This document shows positions 32,454 through 40,917 of a stretch of 46,919 nucleotides of DNA, piece by piece (position 1 is the first letter of the stretch; each line of letters begins with the position of its first letter). This DNA is from Bacteroidales bacterium (GTDB lineage Bacteria; Bacteroidota; Bacteroidia; Bacteroidales; VadinHA17). The notes beneath the pieces were generated by a model, which worked only from the letters and a program-made list of their open reading frames with translations, searched no databases and had not been told where the DNA came from. The position numbers and the translations under genes were made by a program. The stretch lies in NCBI GenBank assembly GCA_015712185.1, contig JADDYF010000459.1, forward strand, positions 1-46,919, read 5' to 3'.

Positions 32454-33422
32454 ATGATAAGCAGGAGATTACTACGCATAAAAGCCCTTATGGTCCTGTA
32501 TGCTTACAACCGCCGGGAGGACGATGATCCTGGTCAGGCCGAAAAGGAATTAATGTTCAGTATCACAAAGACATACGATCTTTATCACCTGCTTTTAATG
32601 CTCGTGGTTGAGATAGCCGACATAGCTTCCGAGAAAATAGACCAGGCACTTCAGAAAAGGATACCCACTCCAGAGGACCTGAATCCGAACAGGCGGTTTA
32701 TCGATAATGCTGTTGTCTCCCAGTTAAGAAATAATACCGAGCTTCAAAAATATATATCAGGGAAAAAGCTGTCCTGGGCGAATTACAGGCATATTCCGCG
32801 TCTTCTTTATAACAGGATGACCACATGGGATGTCTATAACGAATATATGAAAGCGGGGACATCTGAGTATTCGTCTGATAAGAAGTATATAATGAGACTT
32901 ATCAGCGATCTGTTTGTAAATTCCGAGGATCTGAATACCTGTCTGGAGGAGCAAAGCATTTACTGGAACGACGATATGGAGTATGTAATGGTAATGATTG
33001 AAAAAACGCTCAAGAAATTCAAACCAGGAACTGGTGAAAAGAACAGCCTAATGCCATTATTTAAAAATGAGGAGGATGAGGAATTTGTAAGAATGCTGTT
33101 CAGAAAGGCTGTAGTCCATGCATCAAAATGTTCAGAGCTGATTGACAACAATACGACAAATTGGGAGGTGGAACGTATTGCCCTGATGGATATCCTTGTG
33201 ATGCGGCTGGCTATAACGGAAATACTCGAATTCTCTGAAATTCCGGTAAAGGTGACACTGAATGAATACATTGAAATAGCCAAATACTATTGTACATCAA
33301 AAAGCAGTACCTTTGTCAACGGAATTCTTGATAATATTGTAAAAGAAATCCGTGAACTGGGTCTGGTTAAAAAACAGGGAAGAGGCCTTGTGGGAGAAGT
33401 AATAACAAGTAACAATAATTAA
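32454..33422 (+). CDS. nusB: transcription antitermination factor NusB
   Basis: NusB acts with NusE on boxA RNA in rRNA antitermination. The preferred start gives 322 residues beginning MISRRLLRIKALMVLYAYNRRE, the usual N-terminus of the Bacteroidota form, which has a helical extension before the canonical domain. The C-terminal NusB fold is seen in WEVERIALMDILVMRLAITEIL and VTLNEYIEIAKYYCTSKSSTFVNGILD. The ORF track starts 79 codons earlier, but the -7 promoter lies in between. It leads the run yajC, ybbR-like gene, coaE and djlA. Confidence 0.9.
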   Translation: MISRRLLRIKALMVLYAYNRREDDDPGQAEKELMFSITKTYDLYHLLLMLVVEIADIASEKIDQALQKRIPTPEDLNPNRRFIDNAVVSQLRNNTELQKYISGKKLSWANYRHIPRLLYNRMTTWDVYNEYMKAGTSEYSSDKKYIMRLISDLFVNSEDLNTCLEEQSIYWNDDMEYVMVMIEKTLKKFKPGTGEKNSLMPLFKNEEDEEFVRMLFRKAVVHASKCSELIDNNTTNWEVERIALMDILVMRLAITEILEFSEIPVKVTLNEYIEIAKYYCTSKSSTFVNGILDNIVKEIRELGLVKKQGRGLVGEVITSNNN

Positions 33423-33433
33423 TATTTACAATT

Positions 33434-33757
33434 ATGACCAATTTTGCGTATTTATTTTTGATGGGACAACCCTCCGGTACTACCGGCGGACAGGGGAATA
33501 TGCTTGTGACCATGCTTCCTCTGATACTTGTTTTTGTTGTCTTTTATTTCTTTATGATCAGACCGCAGATGAAAAAACAGAAAGAAATGAATAACTACAG
33601 AAGCTCGCTTAAGAAAGGTGACAAGGTAGTAACCACAGGTGGGGTCTATGGCAGGGTCCATGAGGTAAAGGATAACTTTATAATGATGGATGTCGGTGGG
33701 GATATCAAGCTGAAGGTCGATAAGAGTGCATTGCTGAAAGATTCATCAGCTGACTGA
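33434..33757 (+). CDS. yajC: preprotein translocase subunit YajC
   Basis: A 107-residue Sec accessory protein with one membrane helix (MLVTMLPLILVFVVFYFFMI) followed by RPQMKKQKEMNNYRSSLKKGDKVVTTGGVYGRV, the standard YajC pattern. It lies 11 bases after nusB. YajC associates with SecDF, neither of which is in the window. Confidence 0.92.
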   Translation: MTNFAYLFLMGQPSGTTGGQGNMLVTMLPLILVFVVFYFFMIRPQMKKQKEMNNYRSSLKKGDKVVTTGGVYGRVHEVKDNFIMMDVGGDIKLKVDKSALLKDSSAD

Positions 33758-33785
33758 TTAAAATAAATTCCTTTAATTTCAGGTT

Positions 33786-34253
33786 GTGGATAAAAAGGAT
33801 GGGAACAGACCAGGAAAACTTACAAAAAAAGGAGTAAGTTCAGTCAACAGGCGTGTTGCGGTTTTTGCTTTCTTCCTTTTGTTGTCGTTCCTTTTCTGGT
33901 ACCTTAATTCACTTGGCAAAGACCAGGAAGTGAGTATCCGATATCCTTTAAGGTATGTTAATCTTCCGGAAGGCCGGCAATTTGCAGGACAACCTCCGGC
34001 CAGGATCAGCCTGAATCTGAAAGGTCCGGGATATTCGATTCTCAGACTCAAGTATTCGGGCAACAGGGCTCCCGCTGTAATCGATTTATCGAAAGTCAGT
34101 TACAGGAGGAAGCCAGGAGGAAATGCAAATGATTATTACTTTCTTATGGCAGGTCTTATTGAGGAACTGAATACCCAGCTGAAATCGGAATGCAAGATCA
34201 CTTCGGTAAAGCCGGACACATTATATTTCTCCTTCGCTCAGACAACAAGATAA
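33786..34253 (+). CDS. YbbR-domain-like membrane-anchored protein
   Basis: A 155-residue protein with a short basic N-terminus, one membrane helix (VFAFFLLLSFLFWYLNSLG) and an extracytoplasmic part that begins VSIRYPLRYVNLPEGRQF and continues RISLNLKGPGYSILRLK, a YbbR-like beta repeat. YbbR (CdaR) proteins modulate diadenylate cyclases in other bacteria, but usually have several repeats; this one appears to hold only one. The start codon is GTG. The position between yajC and coaE is usual in Bacteroidota. Confidence 0.7.
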   Translation: MDKKDGNRPGKLTKKGVSSVNRRVAVFAFFLLLSFLFWYLNSLGKDQEVSIRYPLRYVNLPEGRQFAGQPPARISLNLKGPGYSILRLKYSGNRAPAVIDLSKVSYRRKPGGNANDYYFLMAGLIEELNTQLKSECKITSVKPDTLYFSFAQTTR

Positions 34254-34348
34254 TAAGTGTTACAGCTTCAGGATAATTGAGGTTACACACTTATGGTTTA
34301 ACTTTCCGGTATAAATGAAGCAGAATGATACAGGATGGCAATCAACGA

Positions 34349-34936
34349 ATGAAACTGGGTGTGACTGGAGGCATTGGCAGCGGAAAGACCTCAGTCTGCA
34401 GAGTATTCAATGTCCTCGGTATTCCTGTATTTTCGGCCGATCCGGAGGCACAGAAGATAATGAACAGCGATGAAGAGATCAGGAAAGGAATCAATAAAAT
34501 TGCAGGCAGGGATCTTTATGAGGGAGGAAATCTTGACAGGGGAAAGCTTGCATCCCTGATTTTTAGTAATCCTGATATTCTTGCCAAAGTGAATGAACTT
34601 GTTCATCCGGCAGTATTTGCATATTTTGAGAAGTGGACAAATGAACAGACCGCACCCTATTCGATTATGGAGGCAGCCATTTTGTTTGAAAGCGGAGCCT
34701 CGAAGCTTGTGGACAGGGTTGTTACAGTGGTCGCTCCGCTGGAAGAAAGGATTCTGAGGGTTATAAAGGGCAAGAAATTATCGAGAAAGCAAATTATGGA
34801 AAGGATCAGCAACCAGATGGATGATGAATCGAGAATGAAACTCTCTGATTATGTGATCAATAATTCTGAGAATGATATGATCATACCTGCGATTCTGAAG
34901 ATCCATGAGGATATTCTGAACCACCTAAATGCCTGA
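34349..34936 (+). CDS. coaE: dephospho-CoA kinase
   Basis: The enzyme phosphorylates dephospho-CoA in the last step of coenzyme A synthesis. The P-loop [11 protein letters not shown] stands at the N-terminus, with [11 protein letters not shown] and [16 protein letters not shown] following; all are CoaE features. I prefer MKLGVTGG at 34349, since CoaE normally begins directly with the P-loop strand; the track start at 34325 adds eight residues. The result is about 195 residues. Together with coaBC the window holds two enzymes of the pathway, at separate loci. Confidence 0.93.
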   Translation: MKLGVTGGIGSGKTSVCRVFNVLGIPVFSADPEAQKIMNSDEEIRKGINKIAGRDLYEGGNLDRGKLASLIFSNPDILAKVNELVHPAVFAYFEKWTNEQTAPYSIMEAAILFESGASKLVDRVVTVVAPLEERILRVIKGKKLSRKQIMERISNQMDDESRMKLSDYVINNSENDMIIPAILKIHEDILNHLNA

Positions 34937-34944
34937 ATCAATAT

Positions 34945-35679
34945 ATGGGAAGATTTGGAAAATGGATCGGCGGAGGTCTTGGCTGGGCAATGGGAGGGCC
35001 TATTGGTGGTCTGCTCGGCTTTCTTGTCGGTTCATTTATTGATAACGCCACAATAACAACTACCAGCGGAACCTATACATCGGGCGATAGCCGGACAACC
35101 CAGGGAGCATTCGGTGTCAGTCTTCTTGTTCTTCTGGCTGCCGTCATGAAAGCGGATGGTAAGGTCGTAAAATCGGAACTTGAGTATGTTAAGCAGTTCT
35201 TCGTCAGGCAGTTCGGGAGCAGCGCTGCTGGTGAAGCAACTATGATGCTGAGAGACCTGCTGAAACAGGATATACCCCTGAGGGATGTATGCCAGCAGAT
35301 AAGCATGAATATGGACTATTCGTCGCGTCTTCAGCTCATTCACCTTCTATTCAATGTATCTCTTGCTGACGGGCGATTACACCAGTCAGAGATTGACCTG
35401 ATTGAAAAAATATCGGGATACACAGGGATAAGCATTACCGATTATCAGTCGATAAAGAACATGTTTATACCTGAAACAGATTCTTCATATAAAATACTTG
35501 AGATAGATCCCTCAGCATCTGATGAGGAGGTAAAAAAAGCCTACAGACGAATGGCAATGAAATATCACCCCGATAAGGTAAATCACCTTGGTGAAGATTT
35601 CAAAAAAGTTGCGGACGAAAAGTTTAAAAAGGTAAACGAAGCCTATGAGAGAATTAAAAAAGAGAGAAACATGCCTTAG
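34945..35679 (+). CDS. DjlA-like TerB/DnaJ-domain protein
   Basis: A 244-residue co-chaperone-like protein. It has a glycine-rich hydrophobic N-terminus ([21 protein letters not shown]), a TerB-like helical domain (about 50-165; [21 protein letters not shown] and [17 protein letters not shown]) and a C-terminal J domain (about 180-240) with [20 protein letters not shown] and the HPD tripeptide in KYHPDKV. This is the DjlA order. It probably stimulates DnaK at the membrane. It starts eight bases after coaE. Confidence 0.88.
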   Translation: MGRFGKWIGGGLGWAMGGPIGGLLGFLVGSFIDNATITTTSGTYTSGDSRTTQGAFGVSLLVLLAAVMKADGKVVKSELEYVKQFFVRQFGSSAAGEATMMLRDLLKQDIPLRDVCQQISMNMDYSSRLQLIHLLFNVSLADGRLHQSEIDLIEKISGYTGISITDYQSIKNMFIPETDSSYKILEIDPSASDEEVKKAYRRMAMKYHPDKVNHLGEDFKKVADEKFKKVNEAYERIKKERNMP

Positions 35680-35727
35680 TAAAGGATAAAAATAATATCA
35701 ACAGGTCACTCAATTCAATACAAGGAT

Positions 35728-35735
35728 TAAATTTG
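35728..35735 (+). promoter_or_regulatory. Bacteroidota -7 box for the DUF5606 gene
   Basis: TAAATTTG followed by CACC matches TAnnTTTG, 16 bases before the ATG at 35752. Confidence 0.45.
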
Positions 35736-35751
35736 CACCAAAAGTAAATAT

Positions 35752-36372
35752 ATGATTCTAAAAGATATTCTGGCAATATCAGGACAACCCGGACTATTCA
35801 GGTTTATTGCCCAGGGCAAGAATGCAATAATTGTTGAGCATCTCGAAACAAAAAAAAGAAGCAGTGCCTTCAGTTCAGCAAAAGTAAGTTCGCTCGACGA
35901 AATCTCAATATTTACCGAGAAGGAAGATATGCCTCTCGGGAAGGTGTTCGATCTGATATTTGAAAAAGAGAAAGGTGGCCCGGCTGTTGATCCCAAGTCT
36001 GAGAACGATAAGCTCAAAGCCTATTTTACCGAAGTCCTTCCGGAATACAGCAGGGAGCGGGTCTATACCAGCGATATCAGGAAAGTTGTGCTCTGGTACA
36101 ATATCCTTCAGAAACTGAATCTTCTGGTCAGAGAGGAGCCAGAAAAACATGAGGAAGTTGAGGAAACTAGGGAAAAGGTAAAAGAGCGGGAATCTGAAAC
36201 TGTAAAAGCAGCAGCATCAAAAAAGAAAGAAAGCAGCAGAGTTAAGGAATCTGCCACCGTGAAGAAAGAACCGGAAGAAAAGACAAAACCTGCCCTGAAA
36301 AAGAAACCGGAATCAGCTGAAAAGGGAGCCCGGACCACAAAAAAGAAGACCCAGGGGTCCAAAGAAAAATAA
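35752..36372 (+). CDS. DUF5606 family protein
   Basis: A 206-residue protein. Residues 1-130 form the conserved domain (LKDILAISGQPGLFRFIAQGKN, ISIFTEKEDMPLGKVFD, VYTSDIRKVVLWYNILQKL) seen in Bacteroidota DUF5606 members. The remaining 75 residues are a low-complexity Lys/Glu/Ala tail (AAASKKKESSR, KKKPESAEKG) that is probably disordered and could bind nucleic acid. Function is unknown. It precedes the agmatinase-family gene by 16 bases. Confidence 0.8.
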   Translation: MILKDILAISGQPGLFRFIAQGKNAIIVEHLETKKRSSAFSSAKVSSLDEISIFTEKEDMPLGKVFDLIFEKEKGGPAVDPKSENDKLKAYFTEVLPEYSRERVYTSDIRKVVLWYNILQKLNLLVREEPEKHEEVEETREKVKERESETVKAAASKKKESSRVKESATVKKEPEEKTKPALKKKPESAEKGARTTKKKTQGSKEK

Positions 36373-36388
36373 ATCATCCAGGTAGACT

Positions 36389-37225
36389 ATGAATTTTGGA
36401 GGCACCGAAGTGGTTTATGATTATGCCGGTTCGGAAATAATCATTGTTCCCGTTCCGTATGACTCCACCAGCACATGGATGAGTGGAGCGGACAGGGGAC
36501 CTGATGCCATCATGGAGGCTTCTGTGAATCTCGAGTTTTATGATATTGAAACAGGCACCGAGGTCCACAGGAGAGGTATCCATACGGTTGATCCTGTTCT
36601 GGAAAACCGTACTCCGGAATATCTCATTGAGGCTGTATACATGAAGATCCGGCAGCTCCTTAATGATAAAAAATTTCCTGTAACTGTCGGCGGAAATCAC
36701 ACAGTGAGCATTGGCGCTGCCAGGGCATTTTCCGAATATTTCAGCGGCCTGTCAGTACTTCAGCTTGATGCACATTCCGACCTAAGGCAGGAATACGAGG
36801 GTTCAAAGTTCAATCATGCATGTACAATGGCGAGGATCCGTGAATTTGCTCCTGTAGTGCAGGTTGGCATACGGAGCATGTCAGCAGAGGAACTTATATA
36901 TGCGGAAAAAGAGCGGATCTTTTATTCCCATGATTTGTTTTACAACAAGAAGCTCTACACAGCAGCATCTGGCATGCTCGCTGAGGATGTGTATATTACA
37001 ATTGACCTCGACGTTTTTGATCCGTCAATAATGCCTTCAACAGGAACGCCTGAGCCGGGCGGGCCGGATTATTATGAACTGATGCATTTCCTCAGAGACG
37101 TTACCCGTAATAAAAAGGTGAGAGGGTTTGATGTCGTTGAATTCTGTCCGTCGGCGGGAAATAAAGCTCCCGATTTTGTGGCAGCAAAGGTCTTATATCA
37201 GCTGCTGAGTTATATATTTAAGTGA
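36389..37225 (+). CDS. speB: agmatinase-family ureohydrolase
   Basis: A 278-residue ureohydrolase that probably splits agmatine into putrescine and urea. The binuclear manganese ligands are visible in VGGNHTVSIG (His), QLDAHSDLRQEY (Asp-x-His-x-Asp) and TIDLDVFDPSIMP (Asp-x-Asp); GTPEPGG follows as in agmatinases. Substrate cannot be fixed from motifs: arginase, guanidinobutyrase and formiminoglutamase share them. Formiminoglutamase is less likely here because a fused ftcD already handles formiminoglutamate. It converges directly on mazG with no gap. Confidence 0.85.
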   Translation: MNFGGTEVVYDYAGSEIIIVPVPYDSTSTWMSGADRGPDAIMEASVNLEFYDIETGTEVHRRGIHTVDPVLENRTPEYLIEAVYMKIRQLLNDKKFPVTVGGNHTVSIGAARAFSEYFSGLSVLQLDAHSDLRQEYEGSKFNHACTMARIREFAPVVQVGIRSMSAEELIYAEKERIFYSHDLFYNKKLYTAASGMLAEDVYITIDLDVFDPSIMPSTGTPEPGGPDYYELMHFLRDVTRNKKVRGFDVVEFCPSAGNKAPDFVAAKVLYQLLSYIFK

Positions 37226-38008
37226 TCAGTCTTCCTCCTTCGCTCTCTCCCAGATCACATTCATCTCATCCAGTGTCATGTCGCGGAGTGAAATACCCTT
37301 CCTGAGAGTCTCTCTCTCAAGATAGTTGAAACGTTTAATAAACTTCCTGTTAGTCTTTTCGAGGGCGGCTTCAGGATCAAGGCCATAAAGCCGTGATGCG
37401 TTGATTATGGAAAAGATAACATCCCCGAGTTCCCTCTCAATTGTTTCTGTATTATGATTCCTTACCTCAGTCTTTAATTCCGATACTTCTTCAAGTACCT
37501 TGTCCCATATCTGTTCACGCTTCTCCCAGTCAAATCCTACTCCCCTGACCTTCTCCTGTATCCTGTTTGCCTTAACCATTGCAGGAAGTGATGATGGTAC
37601 GCCCGAAAGAACAGGTTTATACCCGTCGTTTTCGTTAATTTTGAGCTTTTCCCAGTTTTCCTCAACTTCAGACGGACCTGAGACCCTGACATCGCCGAAT
37701 ACGTGCGGATGCCTGTAAACCAGCTTGTCATTTATCCCTTTCAGTACATCGGTCATGGTAAATGAGCCTTTTTCCGAACCTATTTTGGCATAGAAAACGA
37801 TATGAAGCATCAGATCACCCAGCTCATTTCTCAGTGCATCTTCATTCCCCGAGAATATGGCATCAGCAAGTTCATAAGTCTCTTCTATGGTCAGCTTTCT
37901 GAGACTTTCATAAGTTTGCTTCATATCCCATGGGCAGGTGGCCCTTAATTTATCAATTATTCCAAGGAGTTTCTTAAACTCCCTGCCACATTCATTCATT
38001 TTCTCCAT
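37226..38008 (-). CDS. mazG: nucleoside triphosphate pyrophosphohydrolase MazG
   Basis: MazG hydrolyses NTPs and dNTPs to monophosphates, a housecleaning activity. The 260 residues hold two tandem MazG modules. The first has CPWDMKQTYESLRKLTIEETYELADAI and ELGDLMLHIVFYAKI. The second has EEVSELKTEV with ELGDVIFSIINASRLYG. These are the EExxE and ExxD metal sites. It follows the SAM-hydrolase-like gene by 11 bases and is likely in one transcript with it. Confidence 0.94.
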   Translation of the reverse strand: MEKMNECGREFKKLLGIIDKLRATCPWDMKQTYESLRKLTIEETYELADAIFSGNEDALRNELGDLMLHIVFYAKIGSEKGSFTMTDVLKGINDKLVYRHPHVFGDVRVSGPSEVEENWEKLKINENDGYKPVLSGVPSSLPAMVKANRIQEKVRGVGFDWEKREQIWDKVLEEVSELKTEVRNHNTETIERELGDVIFSIINASRLYGLDPEAALEKTNRKFIKRFNYLERETLRKGISLRDMTLDEMNVIWERAKEED

Positions 38009-38019
38009 AATTACAGGTA

Positions 38020-38814
38020 TTAAAACAGCCGGTTCGGTGAGGCAGCTTTGGAAAGCATATCGATCCTTACCACCGAACCAATTGAAAGGCTGAGCAATTC
38101 CGAAACATTTGCACCATTGATCGATATTTCGAGCAGCTCGAGGGCGTTGAATCTTGCAAGCATCTCACCGACAGGAAGGTCGCTATACTTCCGTGATATC
38201 TTATCGATATAATTCTTGTTGCTCTGAATAAGTATACGATAATTCTTATTCTCAAATACCCTGTCAAATACCTCCCTGGTTATGTTGGATATTGCATTGC
38301 CGTATGAGTCAATGAAAATAATGCTTCCGATAATAACATCTTTATCTATAGTAGCCCTGAGAGGAAGACGTTCGTGAACATTTTTTATCGGAGTTCCCAG
38401 ATCAGAAGGCTTCCTGCCTGTGAGCAGGCCGGCAGCAGCTTTTACAAAAACATCAAGCTCATCTGTGTCTTTTCCGTGTCTGATACTCACCACTTCGTCA
38501 GGTTCTGCATTGAGTATAAGGTTAAAAATACCATTGTCGGTTCCGATAAAGAAATGATCCCTTGCCTTCACTATCAGGTATTCCTGGTCGTTAACTGGTT
38601 CAGTATGAACACAAATAATATGGATTGTGCCTTTAGGATAGTTGCTGTAAGTGTTCCTTATCACAAATGCCGCATGAGAAATGTTCAGGGCAGGAATACT
38701 ACAACTGTTGTCAATTATTGTAACTCCCGGACACATGCTGCATAATTTCCCCTTAATGATACCGGAATAGATATCATCCGGCTTCCATTCTGTGGTTAAT
38801 GTTATTACAGGCAT
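38020..38814 (-). CDS. SAM hydroxide adenosyltransferase family protein (DUF62), divergent
   Basis: A 264-residue protein matching the DUF62/SAM-hydrolase-fluorinase family in layout: VITLTTEWKPDDIYSGIIKGKL at the start, FFIGTDNGIFNLI in the middle, then a C-terminal beta-barrel with IIFIDSYGNAISNI. Characterised SAM hydrolases use an Asp-Arg-His triad, with Asp and Arg in a DPGVGxxR segment. Here that position reads CVHTEPVNDQ, and the usual HGRD stretch reads TDELD, so the catalytic residues are not conserved. It may be an altered enzyme or a SAM-binding protein. It leads a two-gene unit with mazG. Confidence 0.75.
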   Translation of the reverse strand: MPVITLTTEWKPDDIYSGIIKGKLCSMCPGVTIIDNSCSIPALNISHAAFVIRNTYSNYPKGTIHIICVHTEPVNDQEYLIVKARDHFFIGTDNGIFNLILNAEPDEVVSIRHGKDTDELDVFVKAAAGLLTGRKPSDLGTPIKNVHERLPLRATIDKDVIIGSIIFIDSYGNAISNITREVFDRVFENKNYRILIQSNKNYIDKISRKYSDLPVGEMLARFNALELLEISINGANVSELLSLSIGSVVRIDMLSKAASPNRLF

Positions 38815-38831
38815 AAGGAAAAATCTTACGA

Positions 38832-38839
38832 CAAAGATA
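38832..38839 (-). promoter_or_regulatory. Bacteroidota -7 box for the DUF62-mazG operon
   Basis: On the minus strand this reads TATCTTTG, matching TAnnTTTG, about 17 bases before the ATG at 38814. Confidence 0.5.
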
Positions 38840-38901
38840 ATCTTCTAATGAAAATTAAACTTACTTTGCAAAGTTCAAAGGGAATTATTTATAAACTATT
38901 A

Positions 38902-38915
38902 GCCGGTTGCCGGTT
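38902..38915 (+). repeat. two-unit 7-bp repeat GCCGGTT
   Basis: Two exact copies of GCCGGTT in the divergent gap between the DUF62 and phoH genes. This is a minimal example of the 7-bp word repeats seen elsewhere in the window. Confidence 0.5.
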
Positions 38916-38959
38916 TAAACTGAATAAAAGCTACAGGTGCTGTTAACTGTTAAGATTTA

Positions 38960-39925
38960 ATGACAGAGATAGTTATTTTTCTTGAGGATATAGATCCTGT
39001 CGTATTTTTTGGCGCAAACAATACGCTGCTTGACAAAATCCGGAGTTTTTTCCCAAAAATCAAAATACTTGTCCGTGGCAACGAAATGAAATGCATCGGT
39101 GAGGAATCGGAGATTACCATTTTTGCCGAGAAGTTTAATGAACTAATTGAATATTACCGGAAATATAACCGGCTCGATGAGCAGGATCTTGAAAAATACC
39201 TCTTTGACAAAGAACACATGAGATCTGCCACAAACGGTGATTTTGAAGAGGTTCTCGTTTTCGGCACAAGCGGTAAACCAATAAGGGCAAGGACAGTAAA
39301 CCAGCTCCTCCTGGTACATGATTATAAGATAAATGATCTTATTATTACTGACGGACCTGCAGGAACGGGCAAGACATATACTTCCATAGCGCTGGCAGTC
39401 AGGGCATTGAAAGAAAGAGAGGTAAAGAAGATAGTTCTTACCCGGCCTGCTGTAGAGGCTGGCGAGAGACTCGGATTTCTTCCCGGCGATGTAAAAGAGA
39501 AGCTTGATCCCTACCTGCAACCGTTATATGATGCACTTCATGATATGCTGCCGTTCAAGAAGCTTGAGACCTGGCTTGAGGATGGTACTATTCAGATAGC
39601 TCCGCTTGCATTTATGAGAGGCAGAACACTGGAAAACGCATTCGTGATACTGGATGAGGCGCAAAATGCCACAGTAAGCCAGCTGAAGATGTTTCTTACA
39701 CGTATGGGCATTAATTCGAAGTTTATTATGACGGGTGATACGACTCAGATTGATCTTCCAAGGAAAAATGAATCGGGGCTTCTGCAGGCGATGCGGATAC
39801 TGGAAGGCATCGAAGGGATTTCGATAATTAAATTCGATGAAAGGGATATTGTCCGTCATAAGCTTGTGAAGAGGATAGTAAAAGCCTATGAACAGGAAGA
39901 GAAAGAGTCACCCGGCGGACAATAG
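38960..39925 (+). CDS. phoH: PhoH family ATPase
   Basis: A 321-residue cytoplasmic P-loop ATPase of the PhoH/YbeZ group, linked in other bacteria to RNA and ribosome metabolism. The N-terminal part (NTLLDKIRSFFPKIKILVRGNE) is the KH-like region of PhoH. The ATPase has GPAGTGKTYTS (Walker A), the PhoH segment VLTRPAVEAGERLGFLPGDVKEKLDPYLQPLYD, VILDEAQNATVSQLKMFLTR (Walker B) and MTGDTTQIDLP. It is followed by purC 31 bases later. Confidence 0.93.
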   Translation: MTEIVIFLEDIDPVVFFGANNTLLDKIRSFFPKIKILVRGNEMKCIGEESEITIFAEKFNELIEYYRKYNRLDEQDLEKYLFDKEHMRSATNGDFEEVLVFGTSGKPIRARTVNQLLLVHDYKINDLIITDGPAGTGKTYTSIALAVRALKEREVKKIVLTRPAVEAGERLGFLPGDVKEKLDPYLQPLYDALHDMLPFKKLETWLEDGTIQIAPLAFMRGRTLENAFVILDEAQNATVSQLKMFLTRMGINSKFIMTGDTTQIDLPRKNESGLLQAMRILEGIEGISIIKFDERDIVRHKLVKRIVKAYEQEEKESPGGQ

Positions 39926-39956
39926 AATATTCAGGTAAAGGGAAAAAATAGTAACT

Positions 39957-40910
39957 ATGCATAAGACAATTATCAGATCGGATTTTAATTTTCCCGGTCA
40001 GAAGGGTATCTACAGAGGAAAAGTCAGGGATGTCTATAACATCAATAATGATTATTTGCTGATGATCGTTTCAGACAGGATATCGGCTTTTGATGTTGTT
40101 CTACCCCGTGGTATACCATATAAGGGACAGGTGCTTAATCAGATAGCATCGAAATTCCTTAAAGCCACAGAAGATATTGTACCCAACTGGATTATTGCCA
40201 CACCCGATCCAAATGCAGCCTTCGGGCATAAGTGCGAACCTTATCCGGTTGAAATGATTGTAAGAGCTTATCTGACAGGGAGTTCGTGGCGCTCATATAA
40301 GTCAGGGGCAAGAAAGATCTGCGGAGTACCTGTTCCGGACGGAATGAAAGAACACCAGCGGCTTCCTCAGCCAATCATCAGCCCGACTACTAAAGCTGCG
40401 CATGGGAGTCATGATGAGGATATCTCGCGCGAAGAGATAATTGAAAGAGGACTTATACCTGAAAAGGAGTATGGACTGATTGAAAGGTATACGATGGGAG
40501 TATTCCTGAGAGGTGCGCAGATAGCTGCAGAACATGGTCTGATTCTTGTAGATACAAAATATGAATTCGGTAAAAAGGATGGTAAAATATATCTTATTGA
40601 CGAGATAAATACCCCGGATTCTTCACGGTATTTTTATGCGGAGGGCTACCTGGAAAGATTCGATAAGGGACTTCCGCAGAAACAGTTGTCGAAGGAATTT
40701 GTAAGGGAATGGCTAATGGAAAACGGATTCCAGGGTAAAACGGGGCAGAAAGTACCGGAGATGTCGGATGCTTTTGTTAATGAAGTATCAGACAGATATA
40801 TAGAATTGTATGAAAAAATTACAGGTGAAAAATTCCTGCGTGAGAATATTACTAATGTGGCTCAAAGAATAGAAAATAATTGCAGGGCATTCCTGGAAAA
40901 CTTCAAATGA
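39957..40910 (+). CDS. purC: phosphoribosylaminoimidazole-succinocarboxamide synthase
   Basis: PurC joins aspartate to CAIR in purine synthesis. The 317-residue protein shows [56 protein letters not shown] and [13 protein letters not shown], all typical of the longer type of SAICAR synthetase found in Bacteroidota and yeast ADE1. It starts 31 bases after phoH. The LysM protein starts seven bases after it, so the three may be one transcript. Confidence 0.95.
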   Translation: MHKTIIRSDFNFPGQKGIYRGKVRDVYNINNDYLLMIVSDRISAFDVVLPRGIPYKGQVLNQIASKFLKATEDIVPNWIIATPDPNAAFGHKCEPYPVEMIVRAYLTGSSWRSYKSGARKICGVPVPDGMKEHQRLPQPIISPTTKAAHGSHDEDISREEIIERGLIPEKEYGLIERYTMGVFLRGAQIAAEHGLILVDTKYEFGKKDGKIYLIDEINTPDSSRYFYAEGYLERFDKGLPQKQLSKEFVREWLMENGFQGKTGQKVPEMSDAFVNEVSDRYIELYEKITGEKFLRENITNVAQRIENNCRAFLENFK

Positions 40911-40917
40911 TATCAGA

